Assembly (NCBI RefSeq): GCF_009687885.1
Contig: NZ_BLAF01000004.1
Coordinates: 182,982-246,981, forward strand
DNA: 64,000 nt
DNA from: Acrocarpospora pleiomorpha
GTDB lineage: Bacteria; Actinomycetota; Actinomycetes; Streptosporangiales; Streptosporangiaceae
Reading direction: 5' to 3'
The notes beneath the pieces are model-generated. The model did no database searches and had not been told where the DNA came from. It saw only the letters and a list, made by a program, of their open reading frames with translations. This document shows, in pieces, positions 1 through 7,741 of the stretch; position 1 is the stretch's first letter; each line of letters begins with the position of its first letter. Position numbers and translations under genes: made by a program.

Positions 1-308
1 CTCGTGAGGCCAGGTCGAAATCCTTCCTGGCGTGCTCACCGTGACCCTCGGCGATGAGGCAACCCTTCCCCGGGCCCCTCGTTGCATTCCGAGTGAGCTG
101 CTGACCGACTCGCTGGAGATGAGGGCGACGGCGTCGTTGATCGTGACGATGGTCTTCGGGCACGAAGATGCCCCGCCGGCAACGCCGGCGGGGCGGTGGT
201 GTTCGCGTTGTCGCGTTGGTGTTCAGCTGGTCGGGGTGCTCATTCGGCGGTGACTTCGGTGACGGCGGCCCGTGCGCTGGACTCCTCGACGATGGGGACT
301 TCGTCTGA
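1..308. other. Window edge without a supported gene
   Basis: I see no convincing gene here. The short open frames have no ribosome binding site and no recognisable domain. The only structure is a GC-rich stem-loop at 170-194, listed separately. The minus-strand codons directly after the sigma-factor stop (308 down to about 243) read as a clean 22-codon extension in the same frame, which is noted under findings. Confidence 0.5.
170..194 (-). terminator. GC-rich stem-loop downstream of the sigma-factor gene
   Basis: An 11-bp perfect inverted repeat (arms 170-180 and 184-194) closes a 3-nt loop about 115 bases past the sigma-factor stop. No T-run follows on either strand, so a role as terminator is only plausible. 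Confidence 0.35.
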
Positions 309-1316
309 TCACAGTGTCGGGGGCAGGCCCAGCCATGGTTTGTCGGTGGCGTCGAATCCGGTGAGCTCGGCGATCTTCCCGTCGACGATGTGCAGGACCG
401 CGATGGCAAATAGCCGGTACTCCGGGTCGTCGGGGGTGCGGAGGTACAGCACGGCGGCAGGCATGCGGTTGACCGTCGTGGTGATACCGCGCCAGTCGTC
501 GTGGCCGCGCTGGAAGAGCCCACCGGAGACCCAGCCGTCCACCGCGTCCTTGGCCGTCGTGGTCACGGTGCCCGAATCGGGCAGCATCGCGAAGCGCAGG
601 TCGTCGCGCAGCAGGGACATCAGCCCGTCGAGGTCGTTGCGCTCATGGGCGTCGATATACGACCTCACCGCGCCGCGCTCATCGCTCGACAGCTCGTGCG
701 TGGCGGGGCTCCGCCAGTCGAGGCGGCGGTCGGGCAGCTGATCGCGCATCGTCACGCGCGCCCGCTGCAGTGCGCTGGTCACCGATGCGACGGTCAGCTC
801 GAGGGCGTCGGCGGCCTTCGACGCCGGCCAGCCGAGGACGTCGCGCAGGATGAACACCGCCCGCTGCCGCGGCGGCAGGTGCTGGACGGCGACGATGAAC
901 GCCAGCTCGATCGTCTCCCGCGCCACCACCGATTCCTGCGGGTCCTCGGGGAGCATCCGGTCGGGGTACGGCTGCAGGTACAGCACCTCGGAGCCGGGGT
1001 CCGGCAGCTCGGACGGCACGGGTGTGCGGTCGTTGCGCTTCTCCAGGAAGTCGAGGCAGGCGTTCGTCGCGATCCGGTACAGCCAGGTCCGCAGCGCAGC
1101 GTGGCCCTTGAACGACTCCCGCTTGTTCCACGCCCGCAGGAACGTCTCCTGCGTCATGTCCTGGGCGTCCTCGTAGTTCGCGAGCATCCGGTAGCAGTGC
1201 ACCTGCAGCTCACGCCGGTAGCGCTCCGTGATGAGCGCGAACTGTGCCGCGTCATTTGAGCGGGCCGCCGCGATGAACGCGGCCTCGTCGTCGCCTAGCA
1301 GTCTGGCGTTGGTCAT
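309..1316 (-). CDS. ECF sigma factor with C-terminal SnoaL-like domain (SigX5/TIGR02960 type)
   Basis: A 335-residue extracytoplasmic-function sigma factor that would direct RNA polymerase to a specific promoter set. Region 2 spans about residues 20-85 (CYRMLANYEDAQDMTQETF, then the -10-binding stretch ending at FLEKR). Region 4 follows at about 145-190 (LPPRQRAVFILRDVLGW and an HTH). The last ~120 residues form a SnoaL/NTF2-like domain starting near SYIDAHERNDLDGL, as in the SigJ/SigG-like and SigX5 groups, where it is thought to replace a separate anti-sigma factor. No anti-sigma gene is next to it. The ATG at 1316 is preferred over the TTG at 1325 because an AAGGA lies 9 bases before it, whereas the TTG abuts that site. 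It follows the monooxygenase gene on the same strand across a 186-base gap. Confidence 0.88.
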   Translation of the reverse strand: MTNARLLGDDEAAFIAAARSNDAAQFALITERYRRELQVHCYRMLANYEDAQDMTQETFLRAWNKRESFKGHAALRTWLYRIATNACLDFLEKRNDRTPVPSELPDPGSEVLYLQPYPDRMLPEDPQESVVARETIELAFIVAVQHLPPRQRAVFILRDVLGWPASKAADALELTVASVTSALQRARVTMRDQLPDRRLDWRSPATHELSSDERGAVRSYIDAHERNDLDGLMSLLRDDLRFAMLPDSGTVTTTAKDAVDGWVSGGLFQRGHDDWRGITTTVNRMPAAVLYLRTPDDPEYRLFAIAVLHIVDGKIAELTGFDATDKPWLGLPPTL

Positions 1317-1502
1317 GGTCGTCAATCCTTCCGCAGGTGGCGAGGGGCTACCAGAACTGACGACGTGGCGGAGGATTTCTGAGCGGTGAAGCCGCTGACA
1401 CCGGGCCGTTCGCCAGGCCGGATGGGTCGGGTCGATCCAAAGGAAGGCTGCAGTGGGTCGCGTTCCCCTGCCGCGATCGCACGGGGTCGTCGGCGGTGCG
1501 TA

Positions 1503-2660
1503 TCAGGATTGCGCGGGTTCCTCGTGTGGCGCGTTGAGGGCGGCGGTGAAGAGGTTGGCGAGTTTGAACGGTGTCTGGTCGCCGAGGAAGAGGTCGACGG
1601 TCTCGTTTGCATCGGCGTATGCGGCGTCGCTGCGCGGGAAGAGACCTTGTTCGTAGGCGGTGAGTGCCGCTTCGATGTCGCCGGGGTTGGCGGCGATCGC
1701 CTTGGCGAGTTCGGCGCCGTCGAGCATCGCCAGGTTCGCGCCCTCGCCGGACGGCGGCATCAGGTGTGCGGCGTCGCCGAGGAGCGTCACGCCGGGGGTG
1801 CGGTCCCATCGGTGCCCGTCGGGGAGGGTGTAGATCGAGCGCGGGATTGGTGCGGTGTCGCTGTCGGTGATCAGAGCGGTGAGCTCCGGCGCCCATCCCT
1901 GGAGCTCGGCCGCGACCTGGGCGGTCGCGGCGGCGGCGTCGGTGAAGTCGATGCCGGCCACCCACTCCTCAGGGCAGTGCAGCTCGAAGTACGTGTGCAG
2001 GATATTGCCCGCCTCGCGGTGCGCGATGATCCCCTTTCCGGGAGACAGGGCGTACATCGCGCCGCCGCCGACCGCCTTGGCCGCCGCGGGGTGCCGCTCG
2101 TCGGCGTCGTGCAGGAAGGTCTCGATGGAGGAGGTGCCGGTGTAGCGGGGCTTGGCATCGGACAGCAGCGGCCTGATCCTCGACCAGGCGCCGTCGGCGC
2201 CGACCAGGAGGCCGGTGGTCACGGCCGGTCCCTGGGCGAAGGTCACCTCATGCAGGCCGTCGCCCAGGGACCGGGCACCGGTGACCTTGCGTCCCCACTG
2301 GATAGTCTCGGCAGGCAAGGAGTCGAGCAGGATCCGGCGCAGGTCGCCGCGGAGCACCTCTGGACGCCCGTGCGTGCCGTCGTCGGGCATTTCGGCCAGC
2401 ACCGTTCCGCGGGAGTCGAGCACGCGTGAAGCCGCGCCGCCCTCATGGATGATCGCGCGGAACTCCTCCATCAGGCCGGCCGCCTCGAGCGCGAGCTGCC
2501 CGTTGTAGTCGTGGATGTCGAGCTGGCCGCCCTGCGTGCGGGCCCCCGCAGAGGAATCGGCCTCATAGACCATCGCGGGGATGCCGTTGACATGCAGAAC
2601 GCGGGCGAGGGTGAGGCCACCAAGGCCCGCACCGATGATCGTGACTGGTGTCGTCATCAT
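1503..2660 (-). CDS. FAD-dependent monooxygenase, TetX/PHBH-like
   Basis: A 385-residue flavoprotein monooxygenase of the p-hydroxybenzoate hydroxylase fold. It starts with a Rossmann fingerprint (TIIGAGLGGLTLAR, near residues 7-20). The second FAD-contacting motif is near the C-terminal third (LLGDAAHLMPPSGEGANLAM). The sequence resembles TetX-like hydroxylases, which use NADPH and O2 on small aromatic or polyketide substrates, but the substrate is not readable. The ATG at 2660 follows GAGAGG; the open frame continues upstream only through the operators. It is divergent from a TetR gene across two matching palindromes, the classic layout of a locally controlled detoxification pair. Resistance activity is inferred only. 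Confidence 0.88.
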   Translation of the reverse strand: MMTTPVTIIGAGLGGLTLARVLHVNGIPAMVYEADSSAGARTQGGQLDIHDYNGQLALEAAGLMEEFRAIIHEGGAASRVLDSRGTVLAEMPDDGTHGRPEVLRGDLRRILLDSLPAETIQWGRKVTGARSLGDGLHEVTFAQGPAVTTGLLVGADGAWSRIRPLLSDAKPRYTGTSSIETFLHDADERHPAAAKAVGGGAMYALSPGKGIIAHREAGNILHTYFELHCPEEWVAGIDFTDAAAATAQVAAELQGWAPELTALITDSDTAPIPRSIYTLPDGHRWDRTPGVTLLGDAAHLMPPSGEGANLAMLDGAELAKAIAANPGDIEAALTAYEQGLFPRSDAAYADANETVDLFLGDQTPFKLANLFTAALNAPHEEPAQS

Positions 2661-2677
2661 GTTCCTCTCAAACTCGG

Positions 2678-2694
2678 TTGGAGCACTGCTCCAA
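2678..2694. promoter_or_regulatory. TetR operator 1 (perfect palindrome)
   Basis: TTGGAGCACTGCTCCAA is an inverted repeat of two perfect 8-bp arms around one central base. It lies 18 bases upstream of the monooxygenase start and shares the core GGAGCA-N-TGCTCC with operator 2. Confidence 0.8.
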
Positions 2695-2703
2695 TATATA
2701 CCC

Positions 2704-2726
2704 CGTTTGGAGCAGTGCTCCAAACG
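2704..2726. promoter_or_regulatory. TetR operator 2 (perfect palindrome)
   Basis: Two perfect 11-bp arms (CGTTTGGAGCA and its complement) surround a central G at 2715. The centre is 29 bp from that of operator 1, about three helical turns, so two dimers could bind the same face of the DNA. It ends 5 bases before the earliest possible tetR start, so it should also mediate autorepression. Confidence 0.82.
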
Positions 2727-2743
2727 GTGGCATGATGGAGCTC

Positions 2744-3421
2744 ATGGCGACCAGGACGAAACGAGGGGAACGGCGCGCGGACGCGCTGTCGAGGGAGCGG
2801 ATCGTCGAAGCGGCCATCGAGATCCTCGACGCCGGTGGTGAGAGCGCCCTGACCATCCGGGCGCTCACGGCCCGCCTGGCGACAGGGACCGGGGCGATCT
2901 ATCACCACGTCGCCAACATGAACGAACTGTTCGCGGCGGCCACCGGCGACGTCATCGCCAGTGCCATGACCGACGTAGTCAGCGTCGCCGACCCGCGGGA
3001 GGCGATCCGGGCCACCGCCCTCGCAGTGTTCGACGCGACCGACTCCCACCCCTGGGCGGGCTCCCAGCTCTCGCGCGAGCCGTGGCAGCCCGCGTTCCTG
3101 CAGATCGCGGAAAGCCTCGGCAGGCACCTCCAGGTGCTTGGTGTCCCCCAGCGAGCACAGTTCGACTGCGGATCCGCGCTCGGGAACTACATCCTCGGCG
3201 TCGCCGGACAGAACGCCGCCCGTACCCGCCTCCACCCGCACGACCGGTCGGCCGTACTCGAAGACATCGCCGCACGGTGGGCGCAACTCGACCCCGACAA
3301 GTACCCGATCATGCGCCAGGTGGCGACACAACTGCCCGAGCACGACGACCGCGCGCAGTTCCTGGTCGGCATCGACCTCATCCTGGCCGGCATCACAACC
3401 GTCCTCACCCGGGAGTCGTAG
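2744..3421 (+). CDS. TetR/AcrR family repressor
   Basis: A one-component repressor of about 225 residues. The N-terminal TetR HTH covers about residues 10-60 (SRERIVEAAIEILDAGGES, then ALTARLATGTGAIYHHVANMNELF). The remainder is an all-helical ligand-binding and dimerisation domain. It very likely binds the two palindromes at 2678-2726 and controls both itself and the divergent flavin monooxygenase, with that enzyme's substrate as probable inducer. ATGs at 2732 and 2735 are also possible. I chose 2744 because GGAG lies just before it and the family usually starts about here, but the spacing is short, so the start is uncertain by 4 residues. Confidence 0.88.
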   Translation: MATRTKRGERRADALSRERIVEAAIEILDAGGESALTIRALTARLATGTGAIYHHVANMNELFAAATGDVIASAMTDVVSVADPREAIRATALAVFDATDSHPWAGSQLSREPWQPAFLQIAESLGRHLQVLGVPQRAQFDCGSALGNYILGVAGQNAARTRLHPHDRSAVLEDIAARWAQLDPDKYPIMRQVATQLPEHDDRAQFLVGIDLILAGITTVLTRES

Positions 3422-3746
3422 GCGCGGCGGGTGTCGCCGTCCAGCGGGGCCCGCTTCAGCGCTGCGGCGTGGGCGGTATCAGAAGCTCTGATGGGAGGGC
3501 GGCGTCGGCGCGTTGATCTGGCCCAAAGTCCCGAGGCCACGCTCAGGCCAAGTCCGTTCGGGGGTCGGCCAAGATACGACGGAAACCGGCAACCAGTGAT
3601 CTTGAGTTGAACTTGCCGCAGGTGAGGTGCTGGGGCGGATCGGCATTCGCTGCCCGACCAGGGACAGCGATGCGCAAACGCAGCCGGAGGCCCGATCTTG
3701 TGTCACCGTTCGCAGTGGACTTTCTTCGCGTACCCGCTCAGATCGG
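3422..3746. other. Convergent intergenic gap, nothing recognised
   Basis: This 325-base gap lies between the convergent tetR and RibD-C genes. Small open frames on both strands lack ribosome binding sites and domain-like sequence. I see no RNA gene, terminator-quality hairpin or mobile-element end. Confidence 0.45.
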
Positions 3747-4328
3747 TCAACGGCGCACTCGATAGCGCAGGTGAAGCACCCGGTTGCCCTGAATCACCAC
3801 GTCAGGATCCTCCAACAGGTGCTGCGCGTGGACCGACCCGAAGTAGCGCTTGCCGGACCCGAAGACGACGGGTACGACGTCCATGCGCACCTCGTCGATC
3901 AGGCCCGCGGCAAGCACCTGGCCGCCGACGTCGCCGGCGGCGACCTCGACCATGCGGTCACCGGCAAGCTCCTGCGCCTTGGCCACGGCTGCCTCGACGC
4001 CGTCGACGAAGTGGAACGGCGCCTCGGGGTCCCAGCCCTCGGGCATCGGCCGGTGCGACACGACGACCACGTGGTCGATGCCGCCCGGCGGCTTCCCGTC
4101 CCAGCCGTCCGTCAGGTCGAAGACGTGGCGGCCGACGATCGTGACTCCGATCTGGTCCCAGTACGGCCGGGTGTAGTCGTAGGACGTCTGCGACACCTTC
4201 AGCTCGCCGCTCTCGTCCAACGGGACGTCACCGCTGGACAACCAGTCGAACAGCGGTCCGGGCTGGTCGTTCTCGTCCGCGACGAAGCCGTCCACCGACA
4301 CCGAGCTGTACATGACCACCTTGCCCAC
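3747..4328 (-). CDS. Dihydrofolate reductase-family (RibD C-terminal) protein
   Basis: A 193-residue single-domain protein of the RibD-C/DHFR-like fold common in actinomycetes. It opens with MYSSVSVDGFVAD, the family's nucleotide-binding N-terminus, and has the usual DVGGQVLAAGLIDEVRMDVVPV segment about residues 130-155. The fold binds NADPH, but these stand-alone members have no agreed substrate and are usually not the housekeeping folate enzyme. It starts with GTG at 4328, seven bases after GAGGAG. It lies 66 bases downstream of an AraC regulator on the same strand, which may control it. Confidence 0.85.
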   Translation of the reverse strand: MGKVVMYSSVSVDGFVADENDQPGPLFDWLSSGDVPLDESGELKVSQTSYDYTRPYWDQIGVTIVGRHVFDLTDGWDGKPPGGIDHVVVVSHRPMPEGWDPEAPFHFVDGVEAAVAKAQELAGDRMVEVAAGDVGGQVLAAGLIDEVRMDVVPVVFGSGKRYFGSVHAQHLLEDPDVVIQGNRVLHLRYRVRR

Positions 4329-4394
4329 GGGGCTCTCCTCTGCTTTGGGGTGCCCCCAAATTAGCGTGTCGTGAGCTGTCGCTCTTGTAAGAAA

Positions 4395-5234
4395 TCAATC
4401 GGCCGGCAGCGGCCAGCCGTCCAGCGCGTGGCCGGGATGTTCGCGCAGGAACCGCCGCCGGACCTCGACGTACCGGGTCGGCGTGAGCCCGGTGAACGCC
4501 CGGAACTCGTGGCCGAAGTGGGCCTGGTCGAAGTAGCCTGCGCCACCGGCGAGGTCGCTCCAGTCGATCGGTCCGGCGGGGTCGATCGCGAACACGGTGG
4601 CGGTGAAGCGGTAGGTGCGGGCCAGCCGCTTCGGCGTGACGCCGATGAGCTCCTTGAACCGCTGTGCCAGATGAGTGCTGCTGACACCGGCTGCCACGCT
4701 CAGGTCGCCGATCGCCACCGCCCCGCTGGTCGCCGCGATGACGCTGCTGGTATGGCGGACCAGCCCCAGACCGGCGGTCTCGCGCAGCCGTCGCATCAGC
4801 TCCTCCTCGAGCAGCGTCAGCATCTCGTGCGGTCCGTCCGCCGTGGCCAGCCGGTCCCGCAGCTCGGCAATGGCGGGCCGGCCCCAAACCTGCTCCACCG
4901 TCACCGGCCGGTCGCACAGCTCGGCCGCGGGCATCGGCAGGAACGGCGCCAGCCCCCACGGCTTGACGTGCACGCCGACGGACCGGGTCCCCGGCGGATA
5001 GCCGAACTCGAAGGCGCGGGTGGGCATGGTGACCACGCAGCCGTCGGCGTACTCGGCCGTCTCGATGTCGGTGCCGGCGCGGATGCGGAACGGCGCCCCG
5101 AGGTTGACGATGAGCAACGCCGACGGGCTCGGCGGCAGCGTCAGCCGGGCGTACGGCGGCGCGCCCTCCAGGTAGTAGAGGTCGTCGATCAGCCCGTCCA
5201 GCGGCGGTCGCGGCACTCTGGACACGTACTCCAC
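4395..5234 (-). CDS. AraC family transcriptional regulator
   Basis: A regulator of about 279 residues with an N-terminal sensing domain and a C-terminal double-HTH AraC domain. The first helix-turn-helix is near IGDLSVAAGVSSTHLAQRFKE and the second near WSDLAGGAGYFDQAHFGHEF, followed by the family signature FTGLTPTRYVEVRRRFL. The N-terminal part resembles the DUF6597-type effector domain. GTG at 5234 is chosen because the sequence upstream of it is low-complexity, although an open frame reaches an ATG at 5357. The neighbouring RibD-C gene downstream is the obvious candidate target. Confidence 0.8.
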   Translation of the reverse strand: MEYVSRVPRPPLDGLIDDLYYLEGAPPYARLTLPPSPSALLIVNLGAPFRIRAGTDIETAEYADGCVVTMPTRAFEFGYPPGTRSVGVHVKPWGLAPFLPMPAAELCDRPVTVEQVWGRPAIAELRDRLATADGPHEMLTLLEEELMRRLRETAGLGLVRHTSSVIAATSGAVAIGDLSVAAGVSSTHLAQRFKELIGVTPKRLARTYRFTATVFAIDPAGPIDWSDLAGGAGYFDQAHFGHEFRAFTGLTPTRYVEVRRRFLREHPGHALDGWPLPAD

Positions 5235-5480
5235 GCCCACAGTATCGCCGACGCCCCGCCGGCATCGCGCGCCGGGAAGTCCAGCCGCGCTGCCGCCGGC
5301 ATCGAGCCGGCGCCGATCCCGGACGAGCGCCCGGCCGCGGACATTTGACATGCTCAAGCGCGCGCTGGAAGATCCCGCTGGCCGGCCGGACGGGGAAGGC
5401 GGGAAACCCTGGGGCCGAATGCAGCACCGCGCCGCTGGCCAGGTCCTGATGGCTGGTCCGGACGATCGCGTGACGGTAGG

Positions 5481-6296
5481 TCATGCGGTGTGGCCGCGAC
5501 GCTGGCGGGCGGCCTCGTACAACACCACGGTCGCCGCGCTGGCGGCGTTCAGGGAGCTGGCTGAGCCGGCCATTGGGATGCGCGCCATCGTGTCGCACGC
5601 CTGTCGCCATCCCGCGCTCAGTCCGGTGGTCTCGTTGCCGATGACCAGCAGGGTGGGGCCGGTCAGGTCCAGTTCGGCGACGTCGCAGGTGCCGTTCTCG
5701 TCCGTGCCTACCACCCTCAGCGGCTGCCCCTGGGCGCGCAGCCGCTCTACCCATGCCAGCACCTCCCGGTGTGAGGGGGACCGCACCACCGGCAGCGTCA
5801 GCAGCGACCCGGTGGAGGCCCGCACCGATCGGGGATCGTAGGGGTCGGCGGCGTGTCCGGTGACGATCAGGCCCGCGCCGCCGAACGCGTCCAGTGAGCG
5901 CGCCATCGTCCCGATGTTTCCGGGGTTGTTTGGCCGGTCGAACACCACGCCCAGGAAGGACGGGCCCACCTGGATGCGGGACAGCTCATCGTCTGGCAGC
6001 CCGGTCACCGCCACCAGTTCGGGTATGTCCTCGTCTTTGCCGCCCAGCTCTCGCAACAGGTCGGGGGCCATGGCCACCCGCTCGCCGCCAGCCGTCTTCA
6101 GCATCTGCTCGGCCCAGTTCGACAGCGGCCGCTCGGCGTCGTAGATCAGCGTATGCACCGGCCAGCCGAACTCGACCACCAGGCTGATCGGGCGCACTCC
6201 CTGGACCAGGAACTCCCCGGCTCGCTGCCGCTTGGTCCGGTTGCCCAGCAGCGCCTGCCACTGCTGGAACCGCGCGTTCGCACGCGTGATGCGCAC
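5481..6296 (-). CDS. SpoU/TrmH-type RNA 2'-O-methyltransferase
   Basis: A 271-residue methyltransferase with an N-terminal RNA-binding substrate domain (about residues 1-95) and a SPOUT catalytic domain. The knotted SAM-binding motifs are visible: DRPNNPGNIGTMARSLDAFG (motif 1), LLVIGNETTGLS (motif 2) and the C-terminal motif 3 IPMAGSASSLNAASAATVVLYE. Family members methylate ribose in 23S rRNA or tRNA, and some confer thiopeptide resistance (TsnR group), which cannot be claimed here. It begins with GTG after GAGGG. It appears monocistronic. Confidence 0.88.
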   Translation of the reverse strand: MRITRANARFQQWQALLGNRTKRQRAGEFLVQGVRPISLVVEFGWPVHTLIYDAERPLSNWAEQMLKTAGGERVAMAPDLLRELGGKDEDIPELVAVTGLPDDELSRIQVGPSFLGVVFDRPNNPGNIGTMARSLDAFGGAGLIVTGHAADPYDPRSVRASTGSLLTLPVVRSPSHREVLAWVERLRAQGQPLRVVGTDENGTCDVAELDLTGPTLLVIGNETTGLSAGWRQACDTMARIPMAGSASSLNAASAATVVLYEAARQRRGHTA

Positions 6297-6653
6297 GTTG
6301 CCCTCGATTCACTACGCGTTACAGAATAGGGGGATCTCCACGTTCCTGCGCGTCCGCCGCACTCCACGCCGATGCGCGGCACCGGCGCGCCGTGCTGCAG
6401 AAACGGGCATTCCGCCGAACCCACCCGGCAGTTCCCGCCCACAGCCAAGGCCCAGCTCGCTCAAGATCACTCGATGTCTTCGGATGACGGTGTTCGGTCT
6501 CTTCGCGTGATCTTGTCCGGCATGTCGTCGTGAGGCTGGTGTGTTGTCGACGGCACTCGCCCGATGGTCGATAACGGCTGGCGCGGCGCTGCCGGACGTG
6601 CCGCTGCCCAGGCACGTGTTCTCCGCCCGGTTCTCGGAACGGATGAAGCATGT
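6297..6653. other. Intergenic gap with a widely spaced inverted repeat
   Basis: No gene is supported in these 357 bases. CAAGATCAC at 6462-6470 is repeated as its exact complement at 6507-6515, 36 bases apart. It could be a regulatory site or the scar of a mobile element, but no transposase remnant is recognisable. Confidence 0.35.
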
Positions 6654-7466
6654 CTATCCGGCGCTGCCGCCGGTGCCGTCCCCGTCCGGACCGGGGGTGT
6701 CCTGTCCCAGGCCCCGACGGATTGCGATCTCCACGGGTGAGTACGCGCCGTCGGCCCGCTCCAGCTCGTAGGGCGCGGCCGGCATCAGCGGCGGCTGGGC
6801 CATGAAGCGCGGCCGCACCCCATGGTGCGGTTGCGCCGCGTGCACCAGGAATGGGTGGCACAGGAAGACGTCGCCCGGGGACCCGGTGGCGAGGGCGAGT
6901 GGCCGGTGGTCGGACGCCGCCACCAGATCGGGCGCGAGGGCCAGCCCGCTCGCCCCCTCCTCCCCGTACTTCTCCAGCACCTTCGGCACGTCGAGGTGCG
7001 AGCCGACCCGGATCCGGGTCGGGGCGTCCTCCTCACCGACCTCGCTGAACAGGAACAGCATCAGCAGCGCCCGGCCCCGGGAGCGCAGATTTGTGAAGTA
7101 CCAGCTCTCGCCCTCCGGCAGATAGCTACCCTCGATGTGCCAGCCCGCGTCGTCCGGCTCCTGCTCGTGCGGGAAGCGCAGCGGGAACGTGCCCAGCGAG
7201 TAGCGCGGCTCCCAGCGTCCCGCGCCGACGAGCAGGTCGTACGCGTGCTGCAGGAACGGGGAGTTGGGTGCGGCGGCGAACGGCCCCTGCGCCATGCCGG
7301 CCACCCAGTGCACGGGCTGCCTCCACGTCGCTGGATCGTCCGGGTCGCAGCCCGTCTCTCGCCACAGCAGCCGCGCGCAGTCCGCGGCGACGCGCGGCGC
7401 GACGGCGCCCTCCAACTTCACGAAGCCATCGCGGAGGAAGCGGGATACCAAGGTCGTGTCATCCAT
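6654..7466 (-). CDS. Phytanoyl-CoA dioxygenase (PhyH)-like protein
   Basis: A protein of about 270 residues with the PhyH-type Fe(II)/2-oxoglutarate oxygenase layout. The N-terminus is helical (LVSRFLRDGFVKLEGAV). An iron-binding motif appears as WHIEGSYLP, and the distal histidine region is HPFLVHAAQPHHGVRPRFM with the arginine expected to hold 2-oxoglutarate. The first motif reads H-x-E where most family members have H-x-D, so catalysis is probable but not certain. ATG 7466 is preferred to ATG 7487 because it fits the family N-terminus better; neither has a strong ribosome site. Substrate unknown. Confidence 0.72.
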   Translation of the reverse strand: MDDTTLVSRFLRDGFVKLEGAVAPRVAADCARLLWRETGCDPDDPATWRQPVHWVAGMAQGPFAAAPNSPFLQHAYDLLVGAGRWEPRYSLGTFPLRFPHEQEPDDAGWHIEGSYLPEGESWYFTNLRSRGRALLMLFLFSEVGEEDAPTRIRVGSHLDVPKVLEKYGEEGASGLALAPDLVAASDHRPLALATGSPGDVFLCHPFLVHAAQPHHGVRPRFMAQPPLMPAAPYELERADGAYSPVEIAIRRGLGQDTPGPDGDGTGGSAG

Positions 7467-7497
7467 GCCCCCATCGTGCGCCGACATCGGTCCCGAT

Positions 7498-7531
7498 CAC
7501 CCGACATTTCCCGCGCCACCTTTGTCGGGTG
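7498..7531. promoter_or_regulatory. Inverted repeat upstream of the PhyH-like gene
   Basis: CACCCGACA (7498-7506) and its exact complement (7523-7531) are separated by 16 bases. The pair lies 32 bases upstream of the PhyH-like start and could be an operator. The next ~100 bases are unusually AT-rich for this genome. Confidence 0.4.
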
Positions 7532-7741
7532 TGCGGCCTTGCTTTATTGATCTACTTTGTAAAGCGGGGCGCTTGATTGTCGAATTAATCCCCACAACCC
7601 CAAACCAAAACACTCAGCAACACCAGGTCGGAACGCCTCTACGAACACATCGGCCCCGCTGCCGTGTCCCGTACCCGCTCGCGCCCTTGAGGACGAGCGT
7701 CAGTCGGCGCTTGCCGCTGAGGCGTCCAGGGGAAGTGGTGT

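Noticed and set aside
1386..2429. Long plus-strand open frame opposite the flavin monooxygenase
   Set aside because: It is the antisense shadow of a high-GC gene, has no ribosome site and no domain-like sequence. The same applies to the other long overlapping frames, for example at 52282-55722 and 57689-59983.
6462..6515. Inverted repeat as the ends of an insertion sequence
   Set aside because: The arms are only 9 bp and 36 bases apart, with no transposase remnant or flanking duplication.
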